NCBI RefSeq assembly: GCF_900177725.1
Contig: NZ_FXAT01000007.1
Span: 186,001-250,000, forward strand
Source: Paraburkholderia susongensis
GTDB lineage: Bacteria; Pseudomonadota; Gammaproteobacteria; Burkholderiales; Burkholderiaceae
Direction: 5' to 3'
Length of the DNA stretch: 64,000 bases
Shown here: piece after piece, positions 41,959-50,584 of the stretch
Layout of the letters: each line of letters opens with the position of its first letter
Numbering within the stretch: the stretch's first letter is position 1
The notes under the pieces: model-generated
What the model was told of the DNA's origin: nothing
What the model saw: the letters and a program-made list of their open reading frames with translations, nothing else
Databases searched by the model: none
Position numbers and translations under genes: made by a program

Positions 41959-44067
41959 TTAGTGCAAATCCTTGACCACGCGAAAGCCATCCTGCGATTG
42001 ACGCACGCCCGCGCTGTATTTGAAGCGCGTCGCGCTCAGCATGTAGTTGCCGCCTTCGCGCCAGGAGCCGCCGCGAATCACGCGCATCTCGCAGCCGGGG
42101 CTGTCCCACACGCGACCGTCGGCGGGTGCGCCCTGGTAGGAGTTGTGCCAGCAGTCGGCGGTCCATTCCCAGACGCCGCCGTTCATGTCGTACAGACCGA
42201 GCGGATTCGGCGGGAAAGAACCGACGCTCTCCGGTCCTTCCTTGTGCCACGGGTCGCCGCAATCCTTGCAATTGGCGGCGCCCCTGCGCATCTGCTCACC
42301 CCACCAGTATGCGGTCGTGGTGCCGGCGCGGTCTGCGTATTCCCATTCGGCCTCGGTGGGCAAGCGGTAGGGTTTGCCCGTGATTTTGGCGAGCCATTTG
42401 ACGTACTGCTGCGCGTCGTCCCAACTGAGATCGCGCGCGGGCGCGGCTTTGTTGGTGTTGCTTTCGGGTGTGAGCTTCTGACACGCGTTGGCGGCGACGC
42501 ACGCGTTCCATTGCTCGACCGTCACCGCGTATTTGCCGATCGCGAACGGTGCATCGATGCTCACATGATGAACCGGTTTTTCGGAAGGATCGTCGGTGCT
42601 GCTGCCCATCGCGAACGATCCCGGAGGTACGGCGATCATGATCGGGCAGGTCGCGCAGTCGCGTATTTCGGTGGTGCCCGGTGGATGAGCGGCGGCCTTT
42701 TGCGCGAGTGGGGCGGTGCTTGCGGCGGCGGTCGTGGCAGCTGTGGCAGTCGTGGCTGTCGCGGGCGGCGGCACGGTCGATGCGGAAGCCGTTGATGGCG
42801 TATGCGCGGGTGCCTGAGTTGCCGCACTTGCCTGCGCGGCGGGGCGAGCGGCGGGTGCCGCTGGCATGACCCGTCCGCTCTGGCTGTTTTGCGCCGCAGG
42901 TGCAACCGGCGGCGCGGCCGGCGTTGTACCTGCCGCCGTATTCGATGCCGCCGCCGCGCGCAACCGGTCGATGCGCGCATGCGCGAGCGGGACGAAACGG
43001 CCATTCGGATAGGCCTTCAGATAGGCCTCGTAATCGGCGGGGTAATTGCTGTCCTTGATCGAATTCCAGAACGTGATTTCGTACTGCTCGTTGCTGTCTT
43101 GCGGCAGAATGCCCCGGCTGCGCAGCGCGATGGCGCGATTGCCGGGCACGTCTGACGAGAGTGCGGCGGCTCCGTTTTCGGGCTCGATGGAAGAAAGCGC
43201 GACCGTGGTCCAAGGTTGTTGCGCTCCCTGCGTTGCGTCGCGAACCTCGGCGGCAACGCGTCGAAGCAGCGCGGCCAGTGGTTGCGACGGCGCGTCATGC
43301 AGCGCGCGCAGCAGCGCACCGGTATAGACGCCGTGACGAGGGCCGTCCGCCGCAAACCCGCCTCGCGCGGCGGCATAGGCAATGACCGTGTGCGCAGGTA
43401 GCGCCAGTGTATTGAAGGAGGTTGCGTCAGGCGTAAAGGGATTATTCAGGCACGTATCGAGAATCACGAGATTGAGCCGGCCGGTGCGCGCGGTTTGCAT
43501 CGCGTGCAATACCGTATTCAGATCGACACCATTGCTGAGGAGAGAAGCGGGCGCGCGAGTATCCGGTTTTGTATCGAGTCCAGCCGGAATAAGCAGCGTT
43601 TGCTGGCCTATTTGCATTCCATGTCCAGCGAAATAGAAAAGCCCGATGCTGCCCGTTTGCAAACGTTGCCCGAATTCGCCGATGGCCTGCCGCATTTGCA
43701 GCGGCGTCGCATCCGTGCGAAAGATGACGTCGAACCCGCGAGCGAGCAGCGTATCGCGCATCGCTTCGGCGTCGCGCGGTGCATTTCCGCTCAGCGGGTC
43801 TTCCGGATTGCCGTACGCGCCGTTGCCGATGACGAGCGCAACGCGTCGAGAGTGCTCGTGTCCGTGGGATGGAGTAAATGGCGAGAACAATGAGAGAGTC
43901 TTTTCCATCTCCGCCGAATTGCTCGCCGAAATACGCGTCACAGTACTCGTCACGGCAATCGCACCTGGTGCGACGCTTGCGCGTTGAGTCGCGGCAACAG
44001 CGCTGCCCGACTGGGTCTGGATTGCCCCAGCCATGCATACCAGCAGGAATTTTCGCCACATCTTCAT
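41959..44067 (-). CDS. periplasmic caspase-FGE fusion protein
   Basis: A 702-aa protein with a likely Sec signal (start 44067, MKMWRKFLLVCMAG, cleavage near SAVAA). A caspase-like C14 domain at about 74-310 has RRVALVIGNGAYG and the dyad H149 (YFAGHG) and C206 (LDTCLNN). An Ala/Pro/Thr-rich linker at about 385-465 leads to a formylglycine-generating-enzyme/sulfatase-modifying fold (SFAMGSSTDDPSEKPVHHVS, YRLPTEAEWEYA, VIRGGSW). It is convergent with the kinase gene. Kinase, caspase and FGE domains co-occur in bacterial signalling. Its proteolytic target is unknown. Confidence 0.85.
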   Translation of the reverse strand: MKMWRKFLLVCMAGAIQTQSGSAVAATQRASVAPGAIAVTSTVTRISASNSAEMEKTLSLFSPFTPSHGHEHSRRVALVIGNGAYGNPEDPLSGNAPRDAEAMRDTLLARGFDVIFRTDATPLQMRQAIGEFGQRLQTGSIGLFYFAGHGMQIGQQTLLIPAGLDTKPDTRAPASLLSNGVDLNTVLHAMQTARTGRLNLVILDTCLNNPFTPDATSFNTLALPAHTVIAYAAARGGFAADGPRHGVYTGALLRALHDAPSQPLAALLRRVAAEVRDATQGAQQPWTTVALSSIEPENGAAALSSDVPGNRAIALRSRGILPQDSNEQYEITFWNSIKDSNYPADYEAYLKAYPNGRFVPLAHARIDRLRAAAASNTAAGTTPAAPPVAPAAQNSQSGRVMPAAPAARPAAQASAATQAPAHTPSTASASTVPPPATATTATAATTAAASTAPLAQKAAAHPPGTTEIRDCATCPIMIAVPPGSFAMGSSTDDPSEKPVHHVSIDAPFAIGKYAVTVEQWNACVAANACQKLTPESNTNKAAPARDLSWDDAQQYVKWLAKITGKPYRLPTEAEWEYADRAGTTTAYWWGEQMRRGAANCKDCGDPWHKEGPESVGSFPPNPLGLYDMNGGVWEWTADCWHNSYQGAPADGRVWDSPGCEMRVIRGGSWREGGNYMLSATRFKYSAGVRQSQDGFRVVKDLH

Positions 44068-44426
44068 ATCCCGTTTGTTCCGGACAGAATTTAGGCATTC
44101 GAGGACCGTGTCGACCGTAGTATTTGCTGAAATACCGCGGGAGAAATGTCGATGCCACTCACGGCCATTTATCCGCGGCCTGTCGCTAACGATAGTGCGC
44201 GCTTTGCACATCAAAACTGTCCGGGAGTCCTCAACGCGTCATACGGTTAACGAGCATCGCGTATCTTTTTGGCAAGTTAAGTCCTAAGCCGATTCACAAA
44301 GTCACGCTGCACGGTCGTTTTAACTACGCGGCTGTCCGGGAATTCACATCCACGACATTCCGCTGGAACGCCCGGCGGGTCATACGCAGCCGGGCCGGCC
44401 ATGACCCCTCTTCGGGAGAGTGCGCG
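44068..44426. other. intergenic region before DUF4399 genes
   Basis: About 360 bases between divergent genes. No sigma-54 element with correct spacing was found on either strand, and no other motif stands out. Confidence 0.35.
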
Positions 44427-44927
44427 ATGCGAAGAACCCGTATTCCCTTTCTTTCCAGCAGGCTTGCGGCGAAACCGCTTGCCGGCGCGCTGCGTGTGAT
44501 CTTGTGCGCGACGCTCGTTGCGGTATTCGCGAGCATCGGGCTAGCGGGCATCGCGCGCGCGGAGCAGACACCGTCGCCGCCGGGCGCCGAGGAGTACATC
44601 ATCTGGCCGCCGGATGGCGCAGTGATTCATGGCGGCAAGCTCTGGGTGCGCATGGGCTTGCGCAATATGGGTGTGTGCCCGAAGGGCGTCGCGATTCCGA
44701 ATACCGGCCACCATCATCTTCTGATCGACACGGATCTGCCGCCGCTCGACCAGGAAATTCCTTCGGATCGCCAGCATCTGCATTTCGGCGCGGGCGAAAC
44801 CGACGCGCGCATCGAGTTGCCGCCCGGCAAGCACACGTTGCAGCTGATTCTCGGCGACCACAACCACGTGCCGCACGTGCCGCCTGTGTATTCGAAGAAG
44901 ATCACCATCACCGTGCAAAAAGACTAG
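44427..44927 (+). CDS. DUF4399 periplasmic protein (copy 1)
   Basis: A 166-aa exported protein. A signal region of about 45 residues ends near ARAEQ. The DUF4399 core has GLRNMGVCPKGV, NTGHHHLLID, LHFGAGETDARIELPPGKHT and LGDHNHVPH, a His-rich surface that may bind metal. The start has GGGAGAG. It is a tandem paralogue of the next gene, 45 bases downstream. Inside the island it may act on the secreted peptides or as a metal-binding envelope protein; no activity is known to me. Confidence 0.85.
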   Translation: MRRTRIPFLSSRLAAKPLAGALRVILCATLVAVFASIGLAGIARAEQTPSPPGAEEYIIWPPDGAVIHGGKLWVRMGLRNMGVCPKGVAIPNTGHHHLLIDTDLPPLDQEIPSDRQHLHFGAGETDARIELPPGKHTLQLILGDHNHVPHVPPVYSKKITITVQKD

Positions 44928-44972
44928 CGCGATCCGTTCGTAGAGGCGGATCGGCGGTATCGGAGAGACTTC

Positions 44973-45416
44973 ATGTACAAGATCATTGCGGCCGCGGCGC
45001 TGATGGCATCCGCGGCATTGGCTGCATGGGCCGTGCCGGACGCGGCACTCGCCGGCTCGACGCCGGCGCCACCCGGCGCACATGCGTATATCGGCTATCC
45101 GAACGACGGCCAGGTGGTGCCGGCCAACAAACCCTTTCGCGTATGGTTCGGCCTGCGTTTCATGGGCGTTGCGCCGAAAGGCGTCAAATACCCGAATACC
45201 GGCCACCATCATCTTCTGATCGACACCGACCTGCCGCCGATGGATCAGGAAATTCCATCGGACCGCAACCACCTGCATTTCGGCGCGGGCGAAACGGAAA
45301 CGATGATTCAGTTGCCGCCCGGCAAGCACACGCTGCAATTGCTGATGGGTGACGACATGCATATGCCGCACAACCCGCCGGTGTACTCGAAGAAGATCAC
45401 GGTCATTGCGCGGTGA
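44973..45416 (+). CDS. DUF4399 periplasmic protein (copy 2)
   Basis: A 147-aa paralogue of the preceding gene with a shorter signal peptide (MYKIIAAAALMASAALAAWA, cleavage near ALAGS). It shares NTGHHHLLIDTDLPP, LHFGAGET and LPPGKHTLQL; the last His cluster reads GDDMHMPHN. The Cys of copy 1 (GVCPKG) is Ala here. The ribosome site is CGGAGAG. It is co-transcribed with copy 1 and precedes peptide E, which has its own sigma-54 promoter. Confidence 0.85.
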   Translation: MYKIIAAAALMASAALAAWAVPDAALAGSTPAPPGAHAYIGYPNDGQVVPANKPFRVWFGLRFMGVAPKGVKYPNTGHHHLLIDTDLPPMDQEIPSDRNHLHFGAGETETMIQLPPGKHTLQLLMGDDMHMPHNPPVYSKKITVIAR

Positions 45417-45464
45417 GGAGTGTGGTGAATGGCGCGTTGAATGAGGTTCGATCTACTGTCACGA

Positions 45465-45499
45465 TGCAGCCAACCATTTCGAACGCGCTGTTGGCTGCA
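45465..45499. promoter_or_regulatory. activator dyad upstream of peptide E
   Basis: TGCAGCCAAC and GTTGGCTGCA are perfect 10-bp arms with a 15-base spacer, about 120 bases before the sigma-54 promoter of peptide E. This is the position expected for an enhancer-binding protein site. The same words recur before peptide F. Confidence 0.7.
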
Positions 45500-45616
45500 A
45501 TCCACCATTCGCGGTTGGGCGTTCCATTGCCAGCGTCGTGCGAAAAATGATCTCCATGTGCCGAAGTCCCTTGCGTGTGGACGTTCACGGTGTCAATGAG
45601 AAAGGAAAAGCCATGC

Positions 45617-45631
45617 TGGCATAGCCCATGC
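45617..45631 (+). promoter_or_regulatory. sigma-54 promoter for peptide E
   Basis: TGGCATAGCCCATGC, ten bases between GG and GC, 78 bases before the start codon of peptide E, nearly the same distance as for its paralogue D. Confidence 0.75.
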
Positions 45632-45708
45632 GTGAATAGCGGCCGAGCAGACAAGTTGCTCGAATCCCAACGCAGGACTATGTGCTTTCCCCTTTCAGGA
45701 GATCTACC

Positions 45709-45993
45709 ATGAACACGCTGATGATCCATGACCTGTCCATTACCGAGCAACTCGACAGCAAGGCAATGAGCGCCGTGCGCGGCGGCACCGGCTACTACGT
45801 TCCGTGGTCGTCGTATTACAGCTTCGCGCCCGTGTATGCGCCGAACAACAGCAAGACCGTCAACGCGACACAACTGATCAGCACGACGATGAATATCGAA
45901 AGCGCGAACGGCAATAACTCGGCGCTCGTCACGGGCACCACGACGCAGATCGATCCGCGTGTGAGTTCGAGCAACAACATCTTCGTTTCCTGA
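45709..45993 (+). CDS. double-glycine peptide E, Asn-rich
   Basis: A 94-aa precursor behind TCAGGAG. The leader is MNTLMIHDLSIT and QLDSKAMSAVRGG (26 residues, Leu/Met/Val at -12/-7/-4). The mature part opens TGYYVPWSSYYSFAPVYAPN and contains NATQLISTTMNIESANGNN, ending SSNNIFVS. It is a close paralogue of peptide D on the other side of the island. It lies just before the TolC-like gene in the same direction. Confidence 0.82.
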   Translation: MNTLMIHDLSITEQLDSKAMSAVRGGTGYYVPWSSYYSFAPVYAPNNSKTVNATQLISTTMNIESANGNNSALVTGTTTQIDPRVSSSNNIFVS

Positions 45994-46215
45994 GCGACGC
46001 GGCGCACGCGCGGCTCCCCGGTTAGCGCGTGCGCGTCCCGCAGGCGCGCCGCTCAAAAAGATCACTTATCCAATCGTCCTTTTGACGCAACTCTCGCGTT
46101 CCCGTCCGTTTCCCCGTGCCGATATGGCTGCGGCTTCCCCGACGAAACCGCATGGTCCCGGCTCGGCCTGAAGCACCGCACTTCTCGCGGAAAACGGGTG
46201 CCACTGGAGACAATC

Positions 46216-47739
46216 GTGTCAGCGTTGCCTGGTTCATCGTTGTCTGGTTCAAGGTTGTTCGAGTCGTCGTTGCTCGACACATTGATCCGTCAGCGCCGGC
46301 TTCCCGCGATTCTCGCGCTGCGCCGCATTGGCAGTGCACTGCGCGGTGCTTGCGCGGCAACGGTGTGTGCGCTGTCGCTCTGCGCATGCATCGATATCAG
46401 CATGCCGGTTTATCAGCGTCCCGGCACGCCTACCAAGACGGCGTGGTCCGATCAGAAGGGCGCGCCCGTGTCGGCTGCCGCGACCATCGAGCGCGACTGG
46501 TGGAAGGGCTTCCAGGATCCGTATCTCGACACACTGATCGACCAGGCGATCGCGGGCAACTTCGATATTCAGGTGCTGGCCGCGCGGATCGATGTCGCTC
46601 GCACGCAGATCGGCGAAGCGAAGGCAGGCGCGTTGCCGACCGTGGACTTGGGCGCCGGTGCCCAGTTTGAAAAGAGCACCGGCCAGCCCTTTGTGAGGCA
46701 GTACAACCTCGCGACGCAGGTGAACTGGGACATCGACATCTGGGGCAAAGTCGAAAAAGGCGTGCGCGCGCAGAAGGCGGAGTTTCACGCGACCGAGGCG
46801 GACTGGCGTGCCGGTTATCTCGAACTGGTCGCGAACGTTTCCAGCACCTATTTCCAGATCCTGCAATTCGACGACCAGATCGAGCAGCAGCAGAAAACGC
46901 TCGCTACGAACCGGCAGATTCTGACGATCTACGAGGGCCAGGCGCGTAACGGCCTCGTGCCGCAAACTCAGGTATTGCGCCAGCAGGCCGAAATCAACCG
47001 GCTGACGAACGATTTATACGAATTACGCCGCTCGCGTGCGCTCGCCAATAACGCGCTCTGCACGCTGATTGGTGTGCCGGCCGGGGAATTCGAGCTGCCG
47101 CGTGGCCATTTGCAGGAGCGCGTGAAATTGCCCGTCGTACCCGACGGGTTGCCCGCGCAATTGCTTTCGCGGCGCCCCGACATCGTGGCTGCCGAATTCA
47201 GGGTGCTGGAAGCCTATAACCTCGTGGGCGAGGCGAAGCTCGCGCAATTGCCGAGCATTGGCCTGACCGCGCAAGGCGGCACGGCAAGTTTCGCGCTGAA
47301 TGATCTGCTGAAGTCGTTTACGTTCGGGCTCATGCCGAGCATCAATATTCCATTGCTCGACCCGGGCGTGCGCGCGCATGTGAAAGTGACCGAGGCGCAG
47401 TCGAAAGTCGCCGAGCAGCAATACCGCGTGGCTGTGATGGGGGCATTCGAGGAAGTGGAAAACGCGCTGGTCAATCTGAGCGCGCACAAGCAGCAGCGCA
47501 CGGAATTGCAACAGCAGGTGTCGCGCCTGCAGATCGTAGCGGATCAGATTCAGGCGCAATTGCGGCTTGGCGTGGTGTCGCAACTGGAGGTTTTCGAAAC
47601 CGAGCGAACTCTACTGGATGCGCAGCAAGCACTACTCGAGAACCACCAACTGATCCTGTCCGACACGGTAACGCTTTACAAGGCGCTTGGCGGCGGCTGG
47701 CCGAGCGTCGATGTGGAGGCGCAAGCGAAAGAGAAGTAA
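46216..47739 (+). CDS. TolC/NodT-family outer membrane efflux lipoprotein
   Basis: Outer-membrane channel of 507 aa. The GTG at 46216 is selected because TGGAG lies 8 bases upstream; GTG 46198 is an alternative. The lipobox LSLCAC places the lipidated Cys at about residue 57, so the N-terminus is long and the true start may be later. Two OEP repeats follow: AGNFDIQVLAARIDVARTQI, then VAEQQYRVAVMGAFEEVENA. It should form the exit duct of the exporter encoded downstream, although NodT-type channels also serve RND pumps. Confidence 0.9.
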   Translation: MSALPGSSLSGSRLFESSLLDTLIRQRRLPAILALRRIGSALRGACAATVCALSLCACIDISMPVYQRPGTPTKTAWSDQKGAPVSAAATIERDWWKGFQDPYLDTLIDQAIAGNFDIQVLAARIDVARTQIGEAKAGALPTVDLGAGAQFEKSTGQPFVRQYNLATQVNWDIDIWGKVEKGVRAQKAEFHATEADWRAGYLELVANVSSTYFQILQFDDQIEQQQKTLATNRQILTIYEGQARNGLVPQTQVLRQQAEINRLTNDLYELRRSRALANNALCTLIGVPAGEFELPRGHLQERVKLPVVPDGLPAQLLSRRPDIVAAEFRVLEAYNLVGEAKLAQLPSIGLTAQGGTASFALNDLLKSFTFGLMPSINIPLLDPGVRAHVKVTEAQSKVAEQQYRVAVMGAFEEVENALVNLSAHKQQRTELQQQVSRLQIVADQIQAQLRLGVVSQLEVFETERTLLDAQQALLENHQLILSDTVTLYKALGGGWPSVDVEAQAKEK

Positions 47740-47833
47740 CGGAACATTGAGCTAATCCGGCAGGTGGCGTTCGTGCGGGGGTATTTCGTCTGCCAACGAC
47801 GCGCCGGTTGTCTTCTCAACAACGATATGGAAA

Positions 47834-47861
47834 TTGACACTCGTCATGCGTGACTTACAAT
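47834..47861 (+). promoter_or_regulatory. sigma-70 promoter for FHA-exporter operon
   Basis: TTGACA and TACAAT are separated by 16 bases, 130 bases before the FHA gene start. The exporter genes therefore seem to have a housekeeping promoter while the peptide genes use sigma-54. Confidence 0.6.
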
Positions 47862-47989
47862 CCTTGTGGAGACAGTGTTCGCGCCGCTCTTCACGACAAC
47901 ATCGTTGCGCCGTGGTTCTTCGTCGCAGTTCCATCGCGTCCTTGCCGCGTTCTCGCCGCGGCGGGTAAACGCTTAGTGATCCAGATAAA

Positions 47990-50584
47990 ATGGCCGCCGG
48001 CGAAGCCCCGATTGCTGAGATGCGCGCGGCAGTGCACACCGCCTTCGACGTGGTGTTGTCGCCGGTTGCGTCCGCGCAACGCCCGACATTCGACGCTATC
48101 CGCATTGTCGATAATCTCTTCGCGGTCGGCCGCAGCGAAGCACCCTTCAACGACTATCCCGCACAGTGGACCGCGAGTCTGTCGCGCCGCCACGCGCGCA
48201 TTTTCACTGAGCACGGCGCGGTCTACGTGGCCGACCTCGGCAGCAAGAACGGCACGACCATCAACGGCGTCGCGGTGCGGCAAACCCCGGCGCGCGTACG
48301 CGCAGGCGATGAATTGTGCTTCGGCGGCGAGCTTTGCTATCGCGTCGGCGTCGAGCCGCGCGCGCGCATCGTGGCGGGCGCCGCCGCCTCACCTGCACCG
48401 CATCTGCTGCTGGTGCCGCAGCGCGACGACCTCGGCCTGCAGCCGGTCGAAGTACAGGCATTTCCGTTTCTCGTCAGCAAGGCGGATGACGTTTTCTCGC
48501 GCTACAAGGAGCGCTACCCGCATCAGGTTAATTACATTTCGCGGCGCCATGCACATCTTTTTCTGAAGGGCAGCGAGCTGTTCGTCGAAGATCTCGGCAG
48601 CACCAACGGCACGTTTGTGAACGGAAAGCGGCTCGACGAGTCCGCGTTGCCGCTCGGGGAGGGCGACGTCGTTGCATTTGGCGGCGATCACTTCGTCTAC
48701 AGGGTGTCGCTACAGAAACAGCCTGAAGTCGAGCCGACCGTGACCCAGCTCTCCCTGAACCCCGCCGCAGACAGTGCGGTCGATCTGGACAAGACCACGT
48801 TCGTGGGTGCCGCGCATTCGTTCCTCGACATCTTTTGTGTCGACCCGGCGTTACAGCGCGAGGACGAGACGAACGAAGCGGCGCAAACGGCATGCGCGCA
48901 GGCAAGGCGCGATGGAAGCAGCGGCGCGGTCAATGGCGCACCGGGCGCGAATGGCGCCGGCAATGATAGCGGCGCAAACGCAAAAAGTACTGCAAAGAAT
49001 GCCGCCAGAAGCAAGCCGCGCCGCTGGCGCCTGCTTGCCGGTGAACTCGGCAAGGCTTTCGCGGACGGCGAGCGCGCGAACGTCCGCCGCATTGCGGCGT
49101 GGGGCGGCGCGGGTGTCGCCGTGCTGATGGCGCTTGGCGTGGCGCTTTATCTGCACGGCTCGTCGGAGCGCGAACTGAAGAACCTTCTCGCAAGCGGCGA
49201 TTACACGAGTGCGGTTACGGTTGCTCAAGACTATCTCGCCAATCATCCAGCGGACGCGAAAATCAGCGCGCTCGCAAGCGAAGCACTGTTGAAGGCAAAA
49301 CTCCCAGACTGGCTCAACGCGCTGGAAAAGGCGCAGTTCGATCAGGCCGACGTTCTGCTCAAGGACATGAAGTCGTCGAGCGCGAATAACGCGGATGCGG
49401 TTTCGCTGGTGGGCGAATTGCAATGGGCCGGCGATCTGGAGCGCTTCGTTGCGGCGCGCGGCGGCGTCGACGCACCGATCCGCATGTACGCGGACGAGTC
49501 GACGATCAACAATCTGTTGCGGCGCTGGGACGATGACGCGAGAAGTCATCAGCGCGCACTCGACCGGATTGCGAGCTACGTGCCTGCATTCGTGGAGCCC
49601 TATGCGCAGGTGTTGAGTCATCTGCGCAAGCTGGAAAGCGACGATTCGGTCTATGTCGCTGCAATCGAGCGGCTGAACGGCGTGATTCGCACCGAATTGG
49701 CGCGCGACAAACCCGACGCCCTGCCGCCGGTACTCGACGATTACGCGCAGCGTTATCCGCGGCTTGCCGGCCTCGACCGCGTACGCGACGATTTACGCCA
49801 ATACACCGCGTTGCTCAACGCCGCGCTCAGCCGTCAGTTGACGTCATTGCTCGCGATGATGGAAGCGGCTCACTTCAGCACGCTGCCTTTTCAGGCGCAG
49901 TTTCAGCAACTGGCGGCCACGCGTCTGCCATCGCCGGAGATCGTTCAACGGCAGAACTCGGTCGATGCCGCATGGCAGCGCGGCGACGCGCAACAGGCGC
50001 TGGCCGGTTTGCAGTCGATGCCGGCAAGCCCATGGTCCGACGTGCTCGCAGTCGAAGCGGCGCACAAGAAGGCATTGTTCGATCAATACACCGATCTGCG
50101 GAAAACGCGCGGCGGCAAGGATTACGACCAGCGTCTGCTGTCGTTCTACGCGAGTCTCGATCCGAAAACGGACGCGTGGTTCGTGCAGTCGATCCAGCAG
50201 GACGTCGCCGCATTGCACGACAAAGCACTCGCACGCGCGCAGGATCTGCTGCTGCGCGCGCAGAGCCTGTGGCAGGAGTACCGCGCGAGCGGCCCGATTG
50301 GCGGTACGGAGCGGCTCGAAGCGGGTATTTCGCCGGGATTTCGCAATGAGGCGCGCCTGCTTTCCGATGCGCAAACGGCGGCGCAACAGGGCATGCGCAT
50401 CTACACGCAACTGAAGGCCGACCATCCCGCCGACTTCGACCGCCTGCTCGCGGATATCGAAGCCGAAGCGAGTTTGCAGCGCCGGTCATTGACCGAATTG
50501 CGCATGGTGCTCGACCCCGGGCTCCTGAAAGCGAAGCTCTCGTTGATTGGAGGCGATCAGAGTGAAACGCGACCCGCACCCTAG
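47990..50584 (+). CDS. two-FHA-domain membrane protein
   Basis: An 864-aa signalling protein. Two FHA domains lie at about 30-115 (VGRSEAPF, SLSRRHARIF, LGSKNGTTING) and 150-235 (ISRRHAHLFLKG, LGSTNGTFVNGKRL), both with the Arg, Ser-Arg-Arg-His and Asn that bind phosphothreonine. A Ser/Ala/Lys linker leads to one transmembrane helix at about 367-387 and a long helical region with no recognised domain. It likely docks onto Thr phosphorylated by the kinase at 39.7 kb, by analogy to Fha in T6SS. It overlaps the HlyD start by 23 bases. Confidence 0.88.
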   Translation: MAAGEAPIAEMRAAVHTAFDVVLSPVASAQRPTFDAIRIVDNLFAVGRSEAPFNDYPAQWTASLSRRHARIFTEHGAVYVADLGSKNGTTINGVAVRQTPARVRAGDELCFGGELCYRVGVEPRARIVAGAAASPAPHLLLVPQRDDLGLQPVEVQAFPFLVSKADDVFSRYKERYPHQVNYISRRHAHLFLKGSELFVEDLGSTNGTFVNGKRLDESALPLGEGDVVAFGGDHFVYRVSLQKQPEVEPTVTQLSLNPAADSAVDLDKTTFVGAAHSFLDIFCVDPALQREDETNEAAQTACAQARRDGSSGAVNGAPGANGAGNDSGANAKSTAKNAARSKPRRWRLLAGELGKAFADGERANVRRIAAWGGAGVAVLMALGVALYLHGSSERELKNLLASGDYTSAVTVAQDYLANHPADAKISALASEALLKAKLPDWLNALEKAQFDQADVLLKDMKSSSANNADAVSLVGELQWAGDLERFVAARGGVDAPIRMYADESTINNLLRRWDDDARSHQRALDRIASYVPAFVEPYAQVLSHLRKLESDDSVYVAAIERLNGVIRTELARDKPDALPPVLDDYAQRYPRLAGLDRVRDDLRQYTALLNAALSRQLTSLLAMMEAAHFSTLPFQAQFQQLAATRLPSPEIVQRQNSVDAAWQRGDAQQALAGLQSMPASPWSDVLAVEAAHKKALFDQYTDLRKTRGGKDYDQRLLSFYASLDPKTDAWFVQSIQQDVAALHDKALARAQDLLLRAQSLWQEYRASGPIGGTERLEAGISPGFRNEARLLSDAQTAAQQGMRIYTQLKADHPADFDRLLADIEAEASLQRRSLTELRMVLDPGLLKAKLSLIGGDQSETRPAP

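Noticed and set aside
46000..46215. Possible sigma-54 promoter before the TolC-like gene
   Set aside because: Only GG-N10-GC matches with poor boxes (for example CGGCGC) were found; not comparable to the five called sites.
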